Below are positions 25,654-34,207 of a stretch of DNA of 64,000 bases, piece by piece. Within the stretch, counting starts at the first letter, position 1. Each line of letters begins with the position of its first letter. A program made the translations under genes and the position numbers. Origin of the DNA: Enterocloster lavalensis (GTDB taxonomy: Bacteria > Bacillota > Clostridia > Lachnospirales > Lachnospiraceae); NCBI RefSeq assembly GCF_902364025.1, contig NZ_CABJCG010000009.1, positions 126,965-190,964 of the forward strand, written 5' to 3'. The notes beneath the pieces are model-generated. The model was given only the letters and a program-made list of their open reading frames with translations, ran no database searches and was not told the DNA's origin.

Positions 25654-26730
25654 ATGAATGACAGACGAGTTGACCGGGTATTGGCGCGGCTTCAGGAACA
25701 GGGCGTGAGCCAGATGATTCTCTCGGACCCCAGCTCCATATTTTATCTGACCGGGAAGATGATCACCCCCGGCTCCCGCCTGCTGGCCCTTTACATAAGC
25801 GGGGAGGGGAACCACCGGCTGTTTGTGAACCGCCTGTTCCCAATGAATGAGGATCTGGGGGTGGAGGTGTGCTGGTTTTCCGACACCGACGACATCTGCC
25901 GGATGATGGCTGATTGTACGGACCACGGACTGGCTTTGGGCGTGGACCGGAAAATGACCGCGGAGCACCTGCTGGCCCTCCAGGGGCTGGGCGCGGGCAG
26001 TTCCTACGTCAATGGATCCGGCTGCGTGAACCAGGTCCGCGGCCAGAAGGACGAGGAGGAGCAGCGTAAAATGATCGAGGTCTCCGCGATCAACGACCGG
26101 GCCATGGAGCAGTTTAAAAATCTGGTGAAGGCGGGCGTCACGGAGGAGGCCCTGGCCAGGCAGGTGGAGCTGATCTACAAGTCCCTTGGAGCCGACGGAA
26201 ACTCCTTCCAGCCCCATATCGCCTTCGGTGCAAACGCCGCGGACCCGCACCACAGGCCGGACGGCACAGTCCTAAAGGAAGGGGACTGCGTGCTTTTCGA
26301 CGTGGGCTGCCGCAAGGACTATTACTGCGCGGATATGACCAGGACCTTTTTCTACAAATATGCGGACGACGAGGCCAGGAAGGTGTACGACACCGTTCTG
26401 AGGGCCAACCTGGCCGGGGAGGCGGCGATTCATCCGGGCGCGCGCTTCTGCGACATCGACCGGGCGGCCAGAGGCCTGATTGAGCAGGCCGGATACGGGC
26501 CTTACTTCATCCACCGCCTGGGCCACTCCATCGGCATCGACGTTCATGAGCCGGGGGACGCCAACACGGCCAACACTGATCCGGTTCTGCCCGGAAACGT
26601 GTTCTCCTGCGAGCCGGGCGTCTATCTGGCGGGCCGTGTGGGAGTCCGCATCGAGGATTTGTGTATGGTCACGGAGGACGGGGTTCAGATTTTAAATCAT
26701 TATCCCAAGGAACTGCAGGTGATCGATTGA
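25654..26730 (+). CDS. M24-family aminopeptidase (Xaa-Pro peptidase type)
   Basis: 358 residues. An N-terminal creatinase-like domain (1-130) precedes a pita-bread catalytic domain. Metal ligands are seen in LFDVGCRKDYYCADMTRTF (two Asp, near 215-227), HRLGHSIGIDVHE (His near 290), FSCEPGVY (Glu near 322) and VRIEDL (Glu near 335). These are the five ligands of dinuclear M24 peptidases, which remove N-terminal residues before proline. I chose ATG 25654, eight bases after GAGG; an ATG at 25648 is too close. It follows the M20 gene by 20 bp, in the same operon, ahead of a strong terminator. Confidence 0.92.
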   Translation: MNDRRVDRVLARLQEQGVSQMILSDPSSIFYLTGKMITPGSRLLALYISGEGNHRLFVNRLFPMNEDLGVEVCWFSDTDDICRMMADCTDHGLALGVDRKMTAEHLLALQGLGAGSSYVNGSGCVNQVRGQKDEEEQRKMIEVSAINDRAMEQFKNLVKAGVTEEALARQVELIYKSLGADGNSFQPHIAFGANAADPHHRPDGTVLKEGDCVLFDVGCRKDYYCADMTRTFFYKYADDEARKVYDTVLRANLAGEAAIHPGARFCDIDRAARGLIEQAGYGPYFIHRLGHSIGIDVHEPGDANTANTDPVLPGNVFSCEPGVYLAGRVGVRIEDLCMVTEDGVQILNHYPKELQVID

Positions 26731-26780
26731 CAGGCGGGCAACAGAGATTACTATAAAATTAACATAGGAAAACGGGAATG

Positions 26781-26825
26781 TCCCCGGCGGAGCTGTTCGA
26801 AAAGCAGCTCTGCCGGGGATTTTTC
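26781..26825 (+). terminator. Strong terminator after the M24 gene
   Basis: TCCCCGGC-G-GAGCTG pairs with CAGCTC-T-GCCGGGGA around a short loop, followed by TTTTT. Part of a 340-bp gap that also holds the next promoter. Confidence 0.9.
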
Positions 26826-26888
26826 TGTCTGTCTGCGGGGGTTTTGGTTCTGAGACGGGTGGATGGGAAAAATATTATAGTACAATGC

Positions 26889-26942
26889 TATAGTTAAAAT
26901 GTGAATTTGGTATTGGACGAAAGACGGCATATTAACTATAAT
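26889..26942 (+). promoter_or_regulatory. Promoter of the TRAP operon with a flanking inverted repeat
   Basis: TTGGAC (26913-26918), 18 bp, TATAAT (26937-26942). Perfect 9-bp arms TATAGTTAA (26889-26897) and TTAACTATA (26932-26940) lie on either side of the -35, the second overlapping the -10. That placement suggests a regulator site. An AT-rich leader of about 125 nt follows. Confidence 0.65.
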
Positions 26943-27071
26943 ACAAGCAAATTAGACGATAAAAAAAGCAAAATATATAAAAAAATATCATAAATTCAAA
27001 TCAATCCGGTAAAAAAAGTAAATTGATAGTAAAAGATGCATAATTACCATACAAGACAAGGAGGAAAATCT

Positions 27072-28919
27072 ATGTTAAAAAGGCTATCGTTCGCGCTGGC
27101 AGTGCTGTTCTGCATCTTCCACTGCTGGACGGCAATGTTCGGGGCTGCGGCCGGGATCGGGCAGAAGGCGATCCATCTGGGCCTGGTGCTGATCATCTTC
27201 TTTTTGGACTACCTGGCGCAGGAGGACCGGAAGTGGTACTGCCGGGTGATGGACGCGTTCTTTATCCTGGCGTCGGCGGGCAGTCTGATCTACATCATGT
27301 CTATCGACAAGACCATCGACCTGCGAAGCGGCATGATCTACACCTACGATATTTTATTCGGCGTGCTGCTGATCATCACTCTGATCGAGGCCACCCGCCG
27401 GGCGGTGGGAAAATCCCTGGCCATCGTGGTGGTCTGCTTTATCGTCTACGGCTTCATGGGACAGCACATGCCTGGATTCCTGGCCCATGTGGGGATGGAT
27501 ATCACCCGGATCACCAGCGTGGTGTACCTGGGCACGGACGGGATTTACGGAACCGCGATTTATGCCTCGGCCAGCTACATCGTGCTGTTTGTCATTCTGG
27601 GCGCGGTGTTCAATGAGACGGGGGTTGGCGATTACTTCACCAAGCTGGCTTCCAGGGCCTTCGGAAAGTTCCGGGGCGGCCCGGCCAAGATCGCGGTGGT
27701 GGCCAGCGGCCTTTTCGGCTCCATCAGCGGCAGCGCCATCGCCAACGTGATCGGGACCGGCACCTTCACCATTCCCATGATGAAGAAATGCGGTTTTGAG
27801 GACGAGTACGCCGCGGCGGTGGAAGCCTCGGCGTCCACGGGCGGCCAGATTATGCCGCCGGTCATGGGCGCGACGGCCTTCCTGATCGCAGAGTATCTGG
27901 GAATCCCCTACTTCGACCTGGTGAAGGCGGCGCTGATCCCCGCGGTACTGTTCTACGTGGCGATCCTTATGACCGTGGACCTGTACGCCAGAAAGAACAA
28001 CATCAAGGGCGTGCCGGAGAGCGAGCTGCCCACCTGGAAGGAACTGGTAAAAAATGTGTACCTGATCCTTCCGCTGATCTACCTGATCGTGTCCATGAGC
28101 GTGTTCAAGATGTCGGTGACGAAATCGGGTATCACCTCCATTATCGCTACCATCGTCTGCACCCTGTTTTCCGCCAGAAACCGGATCACCCCGGATAAGC
28201 TTAAAAAGATTGTGAAGGCCTCCATCAACGGGGCCAAGCCCGTTGCCATCGCCTGCGGCGTGGTGGGAATCATCATCGGAATCGTCATGGGGTCCGGCCT
28301 GGGCTTCCGCATGTCGTCGGTGCTGATCCAGGTATCCAACGGCCATCTGGGAATCCTGCTGGTGCTGACCATGGTAGTGTCCCTGATCCTGGGAATGGGC
28401 GTGCCCACCACGGCAGCCTACCTGATGCTGGCGCTGCTGGTGGTTCCGGCGTTAAAGCAGATGAACGTGCTGCCCCTGGCGGCCCACCTGTTCATTTTCT
28501 ACTTTGGAATCATTTCCAACGTGACTCCGCCGGTGGCTCTGGCGGCCTACGCGGCGGCGGGAGTGGCTCGCTGTAATCCCACCAAGACGGGCGTGTTTGC
28601 ATTTAAACTGTCCCTGTCCGGGTTTATTTTACCGTTCATGTTCGTGTACAATCCGGTGCTGCTCATGCAGGGCGGGGCGCTGGAGATTATACAGTCGTTA
28701 ATCACTGCGCTGCTTGGAATCTACAGCCTGTCGGCCGCGCTGGAGAAGTTCGTGTTCAAGTGGAACATCAACCAGGCAGAGCGATTGGTACTGCTGGCGT
28801 CGGCTCTGCTGCTCATCATTCCGGGCACGATCACCGATCTGATCGGGTTTGCCGTGCTGCTGGGAATTTTCCTCATCAAAACGGCGGAGGAGAAAAAAGG
28901 AAACTATGCAAAGGCATAA
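27072..28919 (+). CDS. TRAP transporter fused permease (DctQM type, TAXI class)
   Basis: 615 residues with about 16-18 membrane segments. The N-terminal ~170 residues form the DctQ-like part; the rest is DctM-like, with GSISGSAIANVIGTGTFTIP near residue 218 and ASTGGQIMPPVMGATAFLIA near 255, both diagnostic of TRAP large subunits of the TAXI class. I chose ATG 27072 (AAGGAGG upstream) over one 12 codons earlier. The TAXI binding protein gene follows 28 bp later, then an AstE/AspA-type hydrolase. TRAP systems use an ion gradient to import carboxylates. Confidence 0.94.
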   Translation: MLKRLSFALAVLFCIFHCWTAMFGAAAGIGQKAIHLGLVLIIFFLDYLAQEDRKWYCRVMDAFFILASAGSLIYIMSIDKTIDLRSGMIYTYDILFGVLLIITLIEATRRAVGKSLAIVVVCFIVYGFMGQHMPGFLAHVGMDITRITSVVYLGTDGIYGTAIYASASYIVLFVILGAVFNETGVGDYFTKLASRAFGKFRGGPAKIAVVASGLFGSISGSAIANVIGTGTFTIPMMKKCGFEDEYAAAVEASASTGGQIMPPVMGATAFLIAEYLGIPYFDLVKAALIPAVLFYVAILMTVDLYARKNNIKGVPESELPTWKELVKNVYLILPLIYLIVSMSVFKMSVTKSGITSIIATIVCTLFSARNRITPDKLKKIVKASINGAKPVAIACGVVGIIIGIVMGSGLGFRMSSVLIQVSNGHLGILLVLTMVVSLILGMGVPTTAAYLMLALLVVPALKQMNVLPLAAHLFIFYFGIISNVTPPVALAAYAAAGVARCNPTKTGVFAFKLSLSGFILPFMFVYNPVLLMQGGALEIIQSLITALLGIYSLSAALEKFVFKWNINQAERLVLLASALLLIIPGTITDLIGFAVLLGIFLIKTAEEKKGNYAKA

Positions 28920-28947
28920 ATTATATAAGGAGAAAAGGAGAAACAAT

Positions 28948-29979
28948 ATGAAAAAAAGAGTTGCAACCCGCGTGATGGGTATGGTGTTGGCAGGTGTATG
29001 TTTGCTCTCGGCGGCCGGATGTTCCAACCAGCCGGTGGGCGCGGCCTCAGGGGGAGGCGGCAGCACGGCGGCGGCTGAGACCCAGGCCTCGGGGGGAGGC
29101 GGCAAGGTGACCATCCGCATCGGCGGCGGTCCCAGCTCCAGCGCCAACTACACCACCTTTGCCGGAATCGGCAATCTAATCACCCAGGACCACCCGGACT
29201 ATCTCATCAACACGGAGATTTCCACCGGCTCCCAGGAGAACATCCGCATGATCCAGAGCGGCACCGTGCAGTTCGGCGTGGCCATGACGGACGTGGAGGA
29301 AGCGGCGTTTAAGGGAACCCGGGAATTCGAGGGAAGCCCGGTGGAAATCTGCCATGTGATGGGCGGCTACACCACCATGCTGCACGTGTTTGTGCCCAAG
29401 GATTCGGACGTGAACTCCATCGGGGATTTAAAAGGTAAGAAGCTGGCGGTGAGCAAGGGCGCGATGGCCCAGTATTACATGCCCATTCTGCTGGAAGCCT
29501 ACGGGCTGACCAAGGACGACGTGCAGATCACCGAGACCGCGCTCCAGGACATCTGCGACGCGGTGAACGACGGTAACGCGGACTTCGGCGTCCATATCAC
29601 CCCCTTCACCAGCTCCCCCATCGCGGACCTGGCGGCGACCAAGGGCATCAAGCTGCTGTCCATCGACGAGGAGCACATTGAGAAGATTTCCAGCGAGAAC
29701 CCCTTCTTCTACAAGAGCGTGATCCCGGGCGGCACCTACACCGGAGTGGATGGGGACACGGTGGTTCTGGGCACCAGAAACAACCTGATCTGCGCCAAGA
29801 GCGTGGACGACGAGATCGTGTACAACGTGGTGAAATCCATCATCGAGCACCATGACGATCTGGCTGACGTACATCCCCAGGCCAACCAGTTTAACAAGGA
29901 AAACGCCGTAGAAGGCGCGCTGATCGACATTCATCCCGGCGCTGTGAAATATTACAAGGAAATCGGCATCATGAACTAA
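28948..29979 (+). CDS. TAXI-family TRAP binding lipoprotein
   Basis: 343 residues. A lipoprotein signal ends at Cys25 (LLSAAGC), then a Gly/Ser/Ala-rich linker and a TAXI domain with the typical opening VTIRIGGGPSSSANY (near 60) and the later LKGKKLAVSKGAM (near 165). The ATG at 28948 has AAGGAG upstream; longer frames lack a signal peptide. It captures the substrate for the fused permease encoded just upstream. The substrate is unknown; the next gene encodes a deacylase, so an N-acyl amino acid is a reasonable guess. Confidence 0.93.
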   Translation: MKKRVATRVMGMVLAGVCLLSAAGCSNQPVGAASGGGGSTAAAETQASGGGGKVTIRIGGGPSSSANYTTFAGIGNLITQDHPDYLINTEISTGSQENIRMIQSGTVQFGVAMTDVEEAAFKGTREFEGSPVEICHVMGGYTTMLHVFVPKDSDVNSIGDLKGKKLAVSKGAMAQYYMPILLEAYGLTKDDVQITETALQDICDAVNDGNADFGVHITPFTSSPIADLAATKGIKLLSIDEEHIEKISSENPFFYKSVIPGGTYTGVDGDTVVLGTRNNLICAKSVDDEIVYNVVKSIIEHHDDLADVHPQANQFNKENAVEGALIDIHPGAVKYYKEIGIMN

Positions 29980-30004
29980 TCTGTAATGTGCGAGGTAAAC
30001 GGAA

Positions 30005-31003
30005 ATGATAAGGGTATTTAATCATGAGATTAAAGAAGGAGAGCGGGCATATTTCACTGTGCCCGCCGGGGAACTGGCCCACAAGGCGGTGGTCCAGCTG
30101 CCGGTGATCGTGGTGGCGGGAAAAAAAGAGGGGCCGGTGCTGTGGATTAACGGCACGGTCCACGGCGACGAGCTGAACGGCTCCTACGCCGCCTGGGAGC
30201 TGTCCGGGGAAATCGACCCGGAGCAGCTTTCGGGGACCCTGGTGGTCACGCCGATCTGCAACCCCATCGCCTTTGAGTGCCGGAACAAGATTTCGGCCAT
30301 CGACAACATGGACATGGACACGGCGTTTCCCGGGGACCCCGAGGGAATGATGACCCAGCGGATCGCCCATTTGATTTACCGGGAGATCAAGGCCAACGCG
30401 GGGGCTGTGATCAGCTTCCACACCATGGCGACCCCTTACCGGGCCGATCCCTACTCGGTGCGCAAGATCATCCCGGGGGTGTCGGATTCGGTCAACCAGG
30501 TGTCGGAGGGTATGCAGCGGGCCTTTGGCGTGGTGACCAACTGCGTGGTGGACCTGCGCGGCGACACCAACGAGCTGCCGGGCGTTACAAGCGGGGCGCT
30601 GGACATCACCTGCATGAAGGACGGCATCCCGGCCTTTATGGGGGAAATGGGCCAGGGCGGCAAGGTGGAGACGGAATACGTGGAGGCCGCCAAGAAGGGG
30701 ATTCTCAACGTGATGCGCTATCTGAAGATGCTGGAAGGCCCTGTGGAGAAACCCGGCAGGCAGGTGCTGATCACCAAGCGCCGTTTCCTGCGCAGCGACA
30801 AGGGCGGCATGATCCGCATGAACGTGAAGTCGGGGGACGAGGTGAAGGCGGGCGAGAGCCTTCTGAACCTTCACTATTACGGGGATGAGATGGAATCCTA
30901 CCCGGCCAGGACCGACTGCTACGTGATCGGCGTCCGGGAGAATCCGGTGGTCAGCACCGGGGACAGGGTGGCCTTTGTGGGCACGGAGTGGAGAACTTGG
31001 TAG
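30005..31003 (+). CDS. AstE/AspA-family zinc deacylase
   Basis: 332 residues of the M14-like succinylglutamate desuccinylase/aspartoacylase family. Zinc ligands: His and Glu in NGTVHGDELNG (near residue 53) and His in ISFHTM (near 140). The C-terminal beta domain (about 255-332) has the biotinyl-like fold region GMIRMNVKSGDEVKAGE. Family members remove acyl groups from N-acyl amino acids (N-acetylaspartate, N-succinylglutamate). It sits 25 bp after the TAXI binding protein, so it probably processes the imported compound. The ORF overlaps the following GNAT gene. Confidence 0.9.
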   Translation: MIRVFNHEIKEGERAYFTVPAGELAHKAVVQLPVIVVAGKKEGPVLWINGTVHGDELNGSYAAWELSGEIDPEQLSGTLVVTPICNPIAFECRNKISAIDNMDMDTAFPGDPEGMMTQRIAHLIYREIKANAGAVISFHTMATPYRADPYSVRKIIPGVSDSVNQVSEGMQRAFGVVTNCVVDLRGDTNELPGVTSGALDITCMKDGIPAFMGEMGQGGKVETEYVEAAKKGILNVMRYLKMLEGPVEKPGRQVLITKRRFLRSDKGGMIRMNVKSGDEVKAGESLLNLHYYGDEMESYPARTDCYVIGVRENPVVSTGDRVAFVGTEWRTW

Positions 31004-31548
31004 AGACGGACGGCTTGCGCCTCAGGCGGGCTGTGAAGGAAGATGTGGAGCGCCTTTGGGAGATTTGCCGGGGGCAGACCGCGGAGGAATTTTGTCTGTG
31101 GGGGGCGGATCTGGTATACGAATATCCGCCCCGGCTGGAGCAAATGAGGCGGCGGTTTGAGGCGCTTTCCGGGGACGTGGTCCTGTTCGCGGCGGAGTGC
31201 GGTGGGCAGGTGGTGGGCTTTGCGGAGATCGGGGAAATGGACCCGGCGCGAAGGAGCGGCGTGCTGGCGCGGGTGCTGTTGGAGAAGGGACAAAGGGGGA
31301 AGGGCAGAGGTAAGGAGCTGGTGAACCTTGTGCTGGACCAGGCCGTGGAGGCGCTGGGGCTGGAGGAAGTGAGGCTCATCGTGTACGGCGGGAATCTCCG
31401 GGCGCAGCGGTGCTATGAGACCTGCGGGTTCGTCCGCGGGGAAGCGCTGCTGCGGCCCGGGAGGGCGGACGCGTGGTGGATGAGAGCGGATTTGAGAGGG
31501 AGAAGGGGGGATGGTCAGCCCATTCATCCTTCCCGCAACGACGGATGA
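30988..31548 (+). CDS. GNAT-family N-acetyltransferase
   Basis: 186 residues. GNAT fold with LRLRRAVKEDVERLW at the start, an acetyl-CoA pyrophosphate loop QRGKGRGKELVNLVL (about 94-108) and the C-terminal YGGNLRAQRCYETCGFV (about 132-148). Start is uncertain: GTG 30988 overlaps the deacylase gene by 16 bp, while TTG 30997 has GGAG six bases upstream. The acceptor is unknown; being coupled to a deacylase gene it could acetylate an amino acid or amine. Its 3' end overlaps the convergent LysR gene by 25 bp. Confidence 0.85.
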   Translation: MENLVETDGLRLRRAVKEDVERLWEICRGQTAEEFCLWGADLVYEYPPRLEQMRRRFEALSGDVVLFAAECGGQVVGFAEIGEMDPARRSGVLARVLLEKGQRGKGRGKELVNLVLDQAVEALGLEEVRLIVYGGNLRAQRCYETCGFVRGEALLRPGRADAWWMRADLRGRRGDGQPIHPSRNDG

Positions 31549-32447
31549 ATATTCTTCACCAGATTAATAAACTCCACCGCGGTATTGGAGAATACCGTCC
31601 CTTCCCGGTAGGCGATGGCCAGGTTCCACTTCGTTATGGGATCGCCGAAGGAGAAGATTTTTGGAGGCACCGGGACGCTGGGAATGCGTACCACGGTCTC
31701 GGGCACAATGGCGCAGCCAAGGCCGGCTTCCGCCAGGCGGAAGGCAGATTCCACGCTCTTGACCTTCAATACCGTGGCTGGGATGACGCGGTATTGGCTG
31801 AAAATTTCACGGGTTTTGATGGCGATGGACTGCTCGCCGTTGAGCCCGATGTAGGGCTGGTTGTGGAGCAGGCGGATGTCGATCCAGGGGTACTTGCAGC
31901 CCTCCTTGGGCACGCCCTTGGCGGCCAGGGTCTGGGCCGCCGGAACCGCGATCAGCAGCTCCTCCTCGAAAAAGGGGATGTAGCTCAGGCGGGGAAGATT
32001 ACGCTGGTTGATGATGGCCAGGTCGATCTCGCCGTTTAACAGCATGTATTCCAGCCCCTTGGTGGTATAGTTCTCGTAGAGCTGTAAGTCCACGTTGGGG
32101 TATTTGGTGATAAAGGACTTGAGGATCGAAGGCATGTTGTAGGACATTCTCAGCACCGCGCAGCCCACCCGCAGGCGGCCGGACAGCTCTTCGTTGATGC
32201 CGGATAAATCCTTCTCCAGGTCCGTGTACATTTCCGTAATCTTTTTGGCCGTTTCCACGTATTTTTCGCCCGCGTGGGTCAGGATCAGCCGGTTGTTGAT
32301 GCGCTGGAAGAGCTGCACGCCCAGCCGGTTCTCCAGGTCCTTAATGTAGCGGCTCAGGGAGGGCTGGGAGATGAACAGGGACTCGGCGGCTTTGGAAACG
32401 TTGCCTTTTTCGGCGATGGCGATGACGTAGGATAGTTCTTTGATCAT
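31524..32447 (-). CDS. LysR-family transcriptional regulator
   Basis: 307 residues. Winged helix at 1-60 (GNVSKAAESLFISQPSLSRYI) and a LysR effector domain from about 90. The leftward gene converges on the GNAT gene with a 25-bp overlap, and a VOC-domain gene lies 34 bp upstream on the same strand, so the two may be cotranscribed. Targets cannot be deduced, but the TRAP-TAXI operon is adjacent. A GGGGGA site precedes the ATG at a longer than usual distance. Confidence 0.92.
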   Translation of the reverse strand: MIKELSYVIAIAEKGNVSKAAESLFISQPSLSRYIKDLENRLGVQLFQRINNRLILTHAGEKYVETAKKITEMYTDLEKDLSGINEELSGRLRVGCAVLRMSYNMPSILKSFITKYPNVDLQLYENYTTKGLEYMLLNGEIDLAIINQRNLPRLSYIPFFEEELLIAVPAAQTLAAKGVPKEGCKYPWIDIRLLHNQPYIGLNGEQSIAIKTREIFSQYRVIPATVLKVKSVESAFRLAEAGLGCAIVPETVVRIPSVPVPPKIFSFGDPITKWNLAIAYREGTVFSNTAVEFINLVKNIHPSLREG

Positions 32448-32481
32448 GAGTGTTCTGGTCCCCCAAATGTAATCGGACGAG

Positions 32482-32835
32482 CTACTTGTTAATCAGCTGG
32501 ATTGCAAAACCTGCAATTTCATCCTGCAGATAGATCACGTAGATCGATCCGTCCTCCCTGCGTTTGGCGGAGGCGTGGTTTACGGCAACTCCTTTTTCTT
32601 CCAGATAAGCGACTGCAGCGTCCATATCCGGCGTGTAGAATGCGATGTGGCCATGGGTGCCCGGGCCGTTGCCAGCCATTGCCTCCACGCAGGTACCTGC
32701 AAACGGCGAGCCCTTTTTTGCTGTGTTTAATTCCAGGTCGAATATCTGGGAGAACAGGGTGACGGTCTGTACCGCTTCATCACGATCTTTGCAGTTAATT
32801 CCAATATGCTGCATGGTAAATTCCGGTTTCTTCAT
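32482..32835 (-). CDS. VOC-superfamily (glyoxalase-like) protein
   Basis: 117 residues, one VOC unit made of two beta-alpha-beta-beta-beta modules: MQHIGINCKD near the start and HGHIAFYTPDMDAAVAYLEEKG in the middle (read as two segments), ending in IAGFAIQLI. Histidines at MQHIG and GHIAF and a late Glu in LQDEI are candidate metal ligands. Such small clostridial proteins are often near sugar-acid or amino-acid genes, and the reaction is not known. An AAAGGATG site precedes the ATG. Confidence 0.82.
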   Translation of the reverse strand: MKKPEFTMQHIGINCKDRDEAVQTVTLFSQIFDLELNTAKKGSPFAGTCVEAMAGNGPGTHGHIAFYTPDMDAAVAYLEEKGVAVNHASAKRREDGSIYVIYLQDEIAGFAIQLINK

Positions 32836-33158
32836 TATTAAAAATCATCCTTTCCCGTGGGGCCGCAGCTGGTCTGGCGGGCCTTTTTATTCCCTCATCA
32901 TACCATTTTGGCGGGCGCTTGTAAACGCAAGATTACGGGGGAAATCATGAAGAGTTTCAGTTGCGGATAAATGGAAAAACCAGGAAGATATTCCCTTATG
33001 ATTATTTTGATAAATTTATGATAAGTTCACAAGATTATAAGTTTTCCAAATACATCTGTTGTGCTATAATGAAAGAAACGTACCTCTTATCGGCAGCCTC
33101 CGGCTGCCGGCAAGGGATCATGTCCCGATAGAATCAGGTGAAAGGACGGCGGAACTGT
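32836..33158. promoter_or_regulatory. Divergent control region between VOC and LysR genes
   Basis: 323 bp without a gene. On the plus strand a -10 TATAAT (33065-33070) lies 17 bp after TTTTCC (33042-33047), a weak -35. The leader then has the hairpin CGGCAGCC / GGCTGCCG (about 33091-33109) enclosed by TATCGG / CCGATA. No riboswitch class was recognised. Confidence 0.45.
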
Positions 33159-34082
33159 ATGAATATGAAGGAACAGCAGTATGTATGCGTGCTTGCGGAA
33201 TGCGGGAGTATTACCAGGGCGGCGAAGGAGCTGTACATATCGCAGCCTGCGCTGAGTATTTACATCAACAACCTGGAAAAGAGCCTGAACGTGAAGCTGT
33301 TCGAGCGGGTTGGGAAACGGTTTATCCTGACCTATGCGGGGGAGCGCTATGTGGAGAAGGCCAGGGCCATGCTGCGCCTTGAGGAGGAGTTTGAAGAGGA
33401 ACTAAAGGATATTACCGGCAATTATACCGGGCGCATCCGCATTGGGGTTCAGACCAGGCGCGCAACCTGGCTGCTGCCGCCCGTGGTGGCGGCCTATGAG
33501 CAGGAATTCCCCAATGTGGATGTGATTCTGTACGAGGGGATTCAGGGCGTGCTGGACCAAAAAGTAAAAAATTTCCAGATCGATCTGCTTTTGTGCAACG
33601 CGTCGGACGTGCGGCCGGACATGAAAAGCCATCTGATGTTCAAGGAACAGCTTCTGGTAGCGGTGCCTCAGCGCCATCCGGTCAATGAAAAAGCCCGGTA
33701 TGTGCCGGGGGACCCGTACCGGTATCTGGATCTGACCCATTTAAACGGGGAAAACCTGATCCTGGCAAAGCCTGAGCAGAGCATCCGCCAGGACGCGGAC
33801 CGTTTTCTGGCGGAAAAGGGGGTCAAGCCCCGGAAGGTCCGCGTGATCTCCAACATCGAGACAGCCATGCAGCTGGTGGCGGAGGGCCTGGGCATCGGAT
33901 TTAACCGGGAGGGCTACGCGCGCCACATGAAATACGCCAAGAGCGTGAACTACTACGGCATCGACAGCCGCGAGGGAAAGACGGATTTTGTGCTGGCTTA
34001 CCGCAAAGATATGCCGGTGATGGGGTATATGCAGCGGATGATCGATATGCTGCTGGAACGCGGCAGGGAGTATCAGCGGTAG
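33159..34082 (+). CDS. LysR-family transcriptional regulator
   Basis: 307 residues. Winged helix (1-60) with GSITRAAKELYISQPALSIYI, then the effector-binding domain (about 90-300). I chose ATG 33159 with GGCGG six bases upstream; an ATG seven codons earlier has AAAGGA inside its own frame and an ATG two codons later is also possible. It lies 125 bp upstream of the YfcC-type carrier gene on the same strand, so the carrier/amidohydrolase pair is its likely target (inference). Confidence 0.92.
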   Translation: MNMKEQQYVCVLAECGSITRAAKELYISQPALSIYINNLEKSLNVKLFERVGKRFILTYAGERYVEKARAMLRLEEEFEEELKDITGNYTGRIRIGVQTRRATWLLPPVVAAYEQEFPNVDVILYEGIQGVLDQKVKNFQIDLLLCNASDVRPDMKSHLMFKEQLLVAVPQRHPVNEKARYVPGDPYRYLDLTHLNGENLILAKPEQSIRQDADRFLAEKGVKPRKVRVISNIETAMQLVAEGLGIGFNREGYARHMKYAKSVNYYGIDSREGKTDFVLAYRKDMPVMGYMQRMIDMLLERGREYQR

Positions 34083-34207
34083 TGAATTACCACATATAAA
34101 TATTAAGTAAAAGTAAAACTTATATAAAAAATAAATAAATTAAAATGTACTTATTCCTCAAAAAACGTTACATTGATAGTAATATGATTCAAAGGAGGAA
34201 TTCGTAT

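Noticed and set aside
31111..31122. Further GntR-type operator CTGGTATACGAA inside the GNAT gene
   Set aside because: One arm is broken and it lies within coding sequence, not near a promoter.
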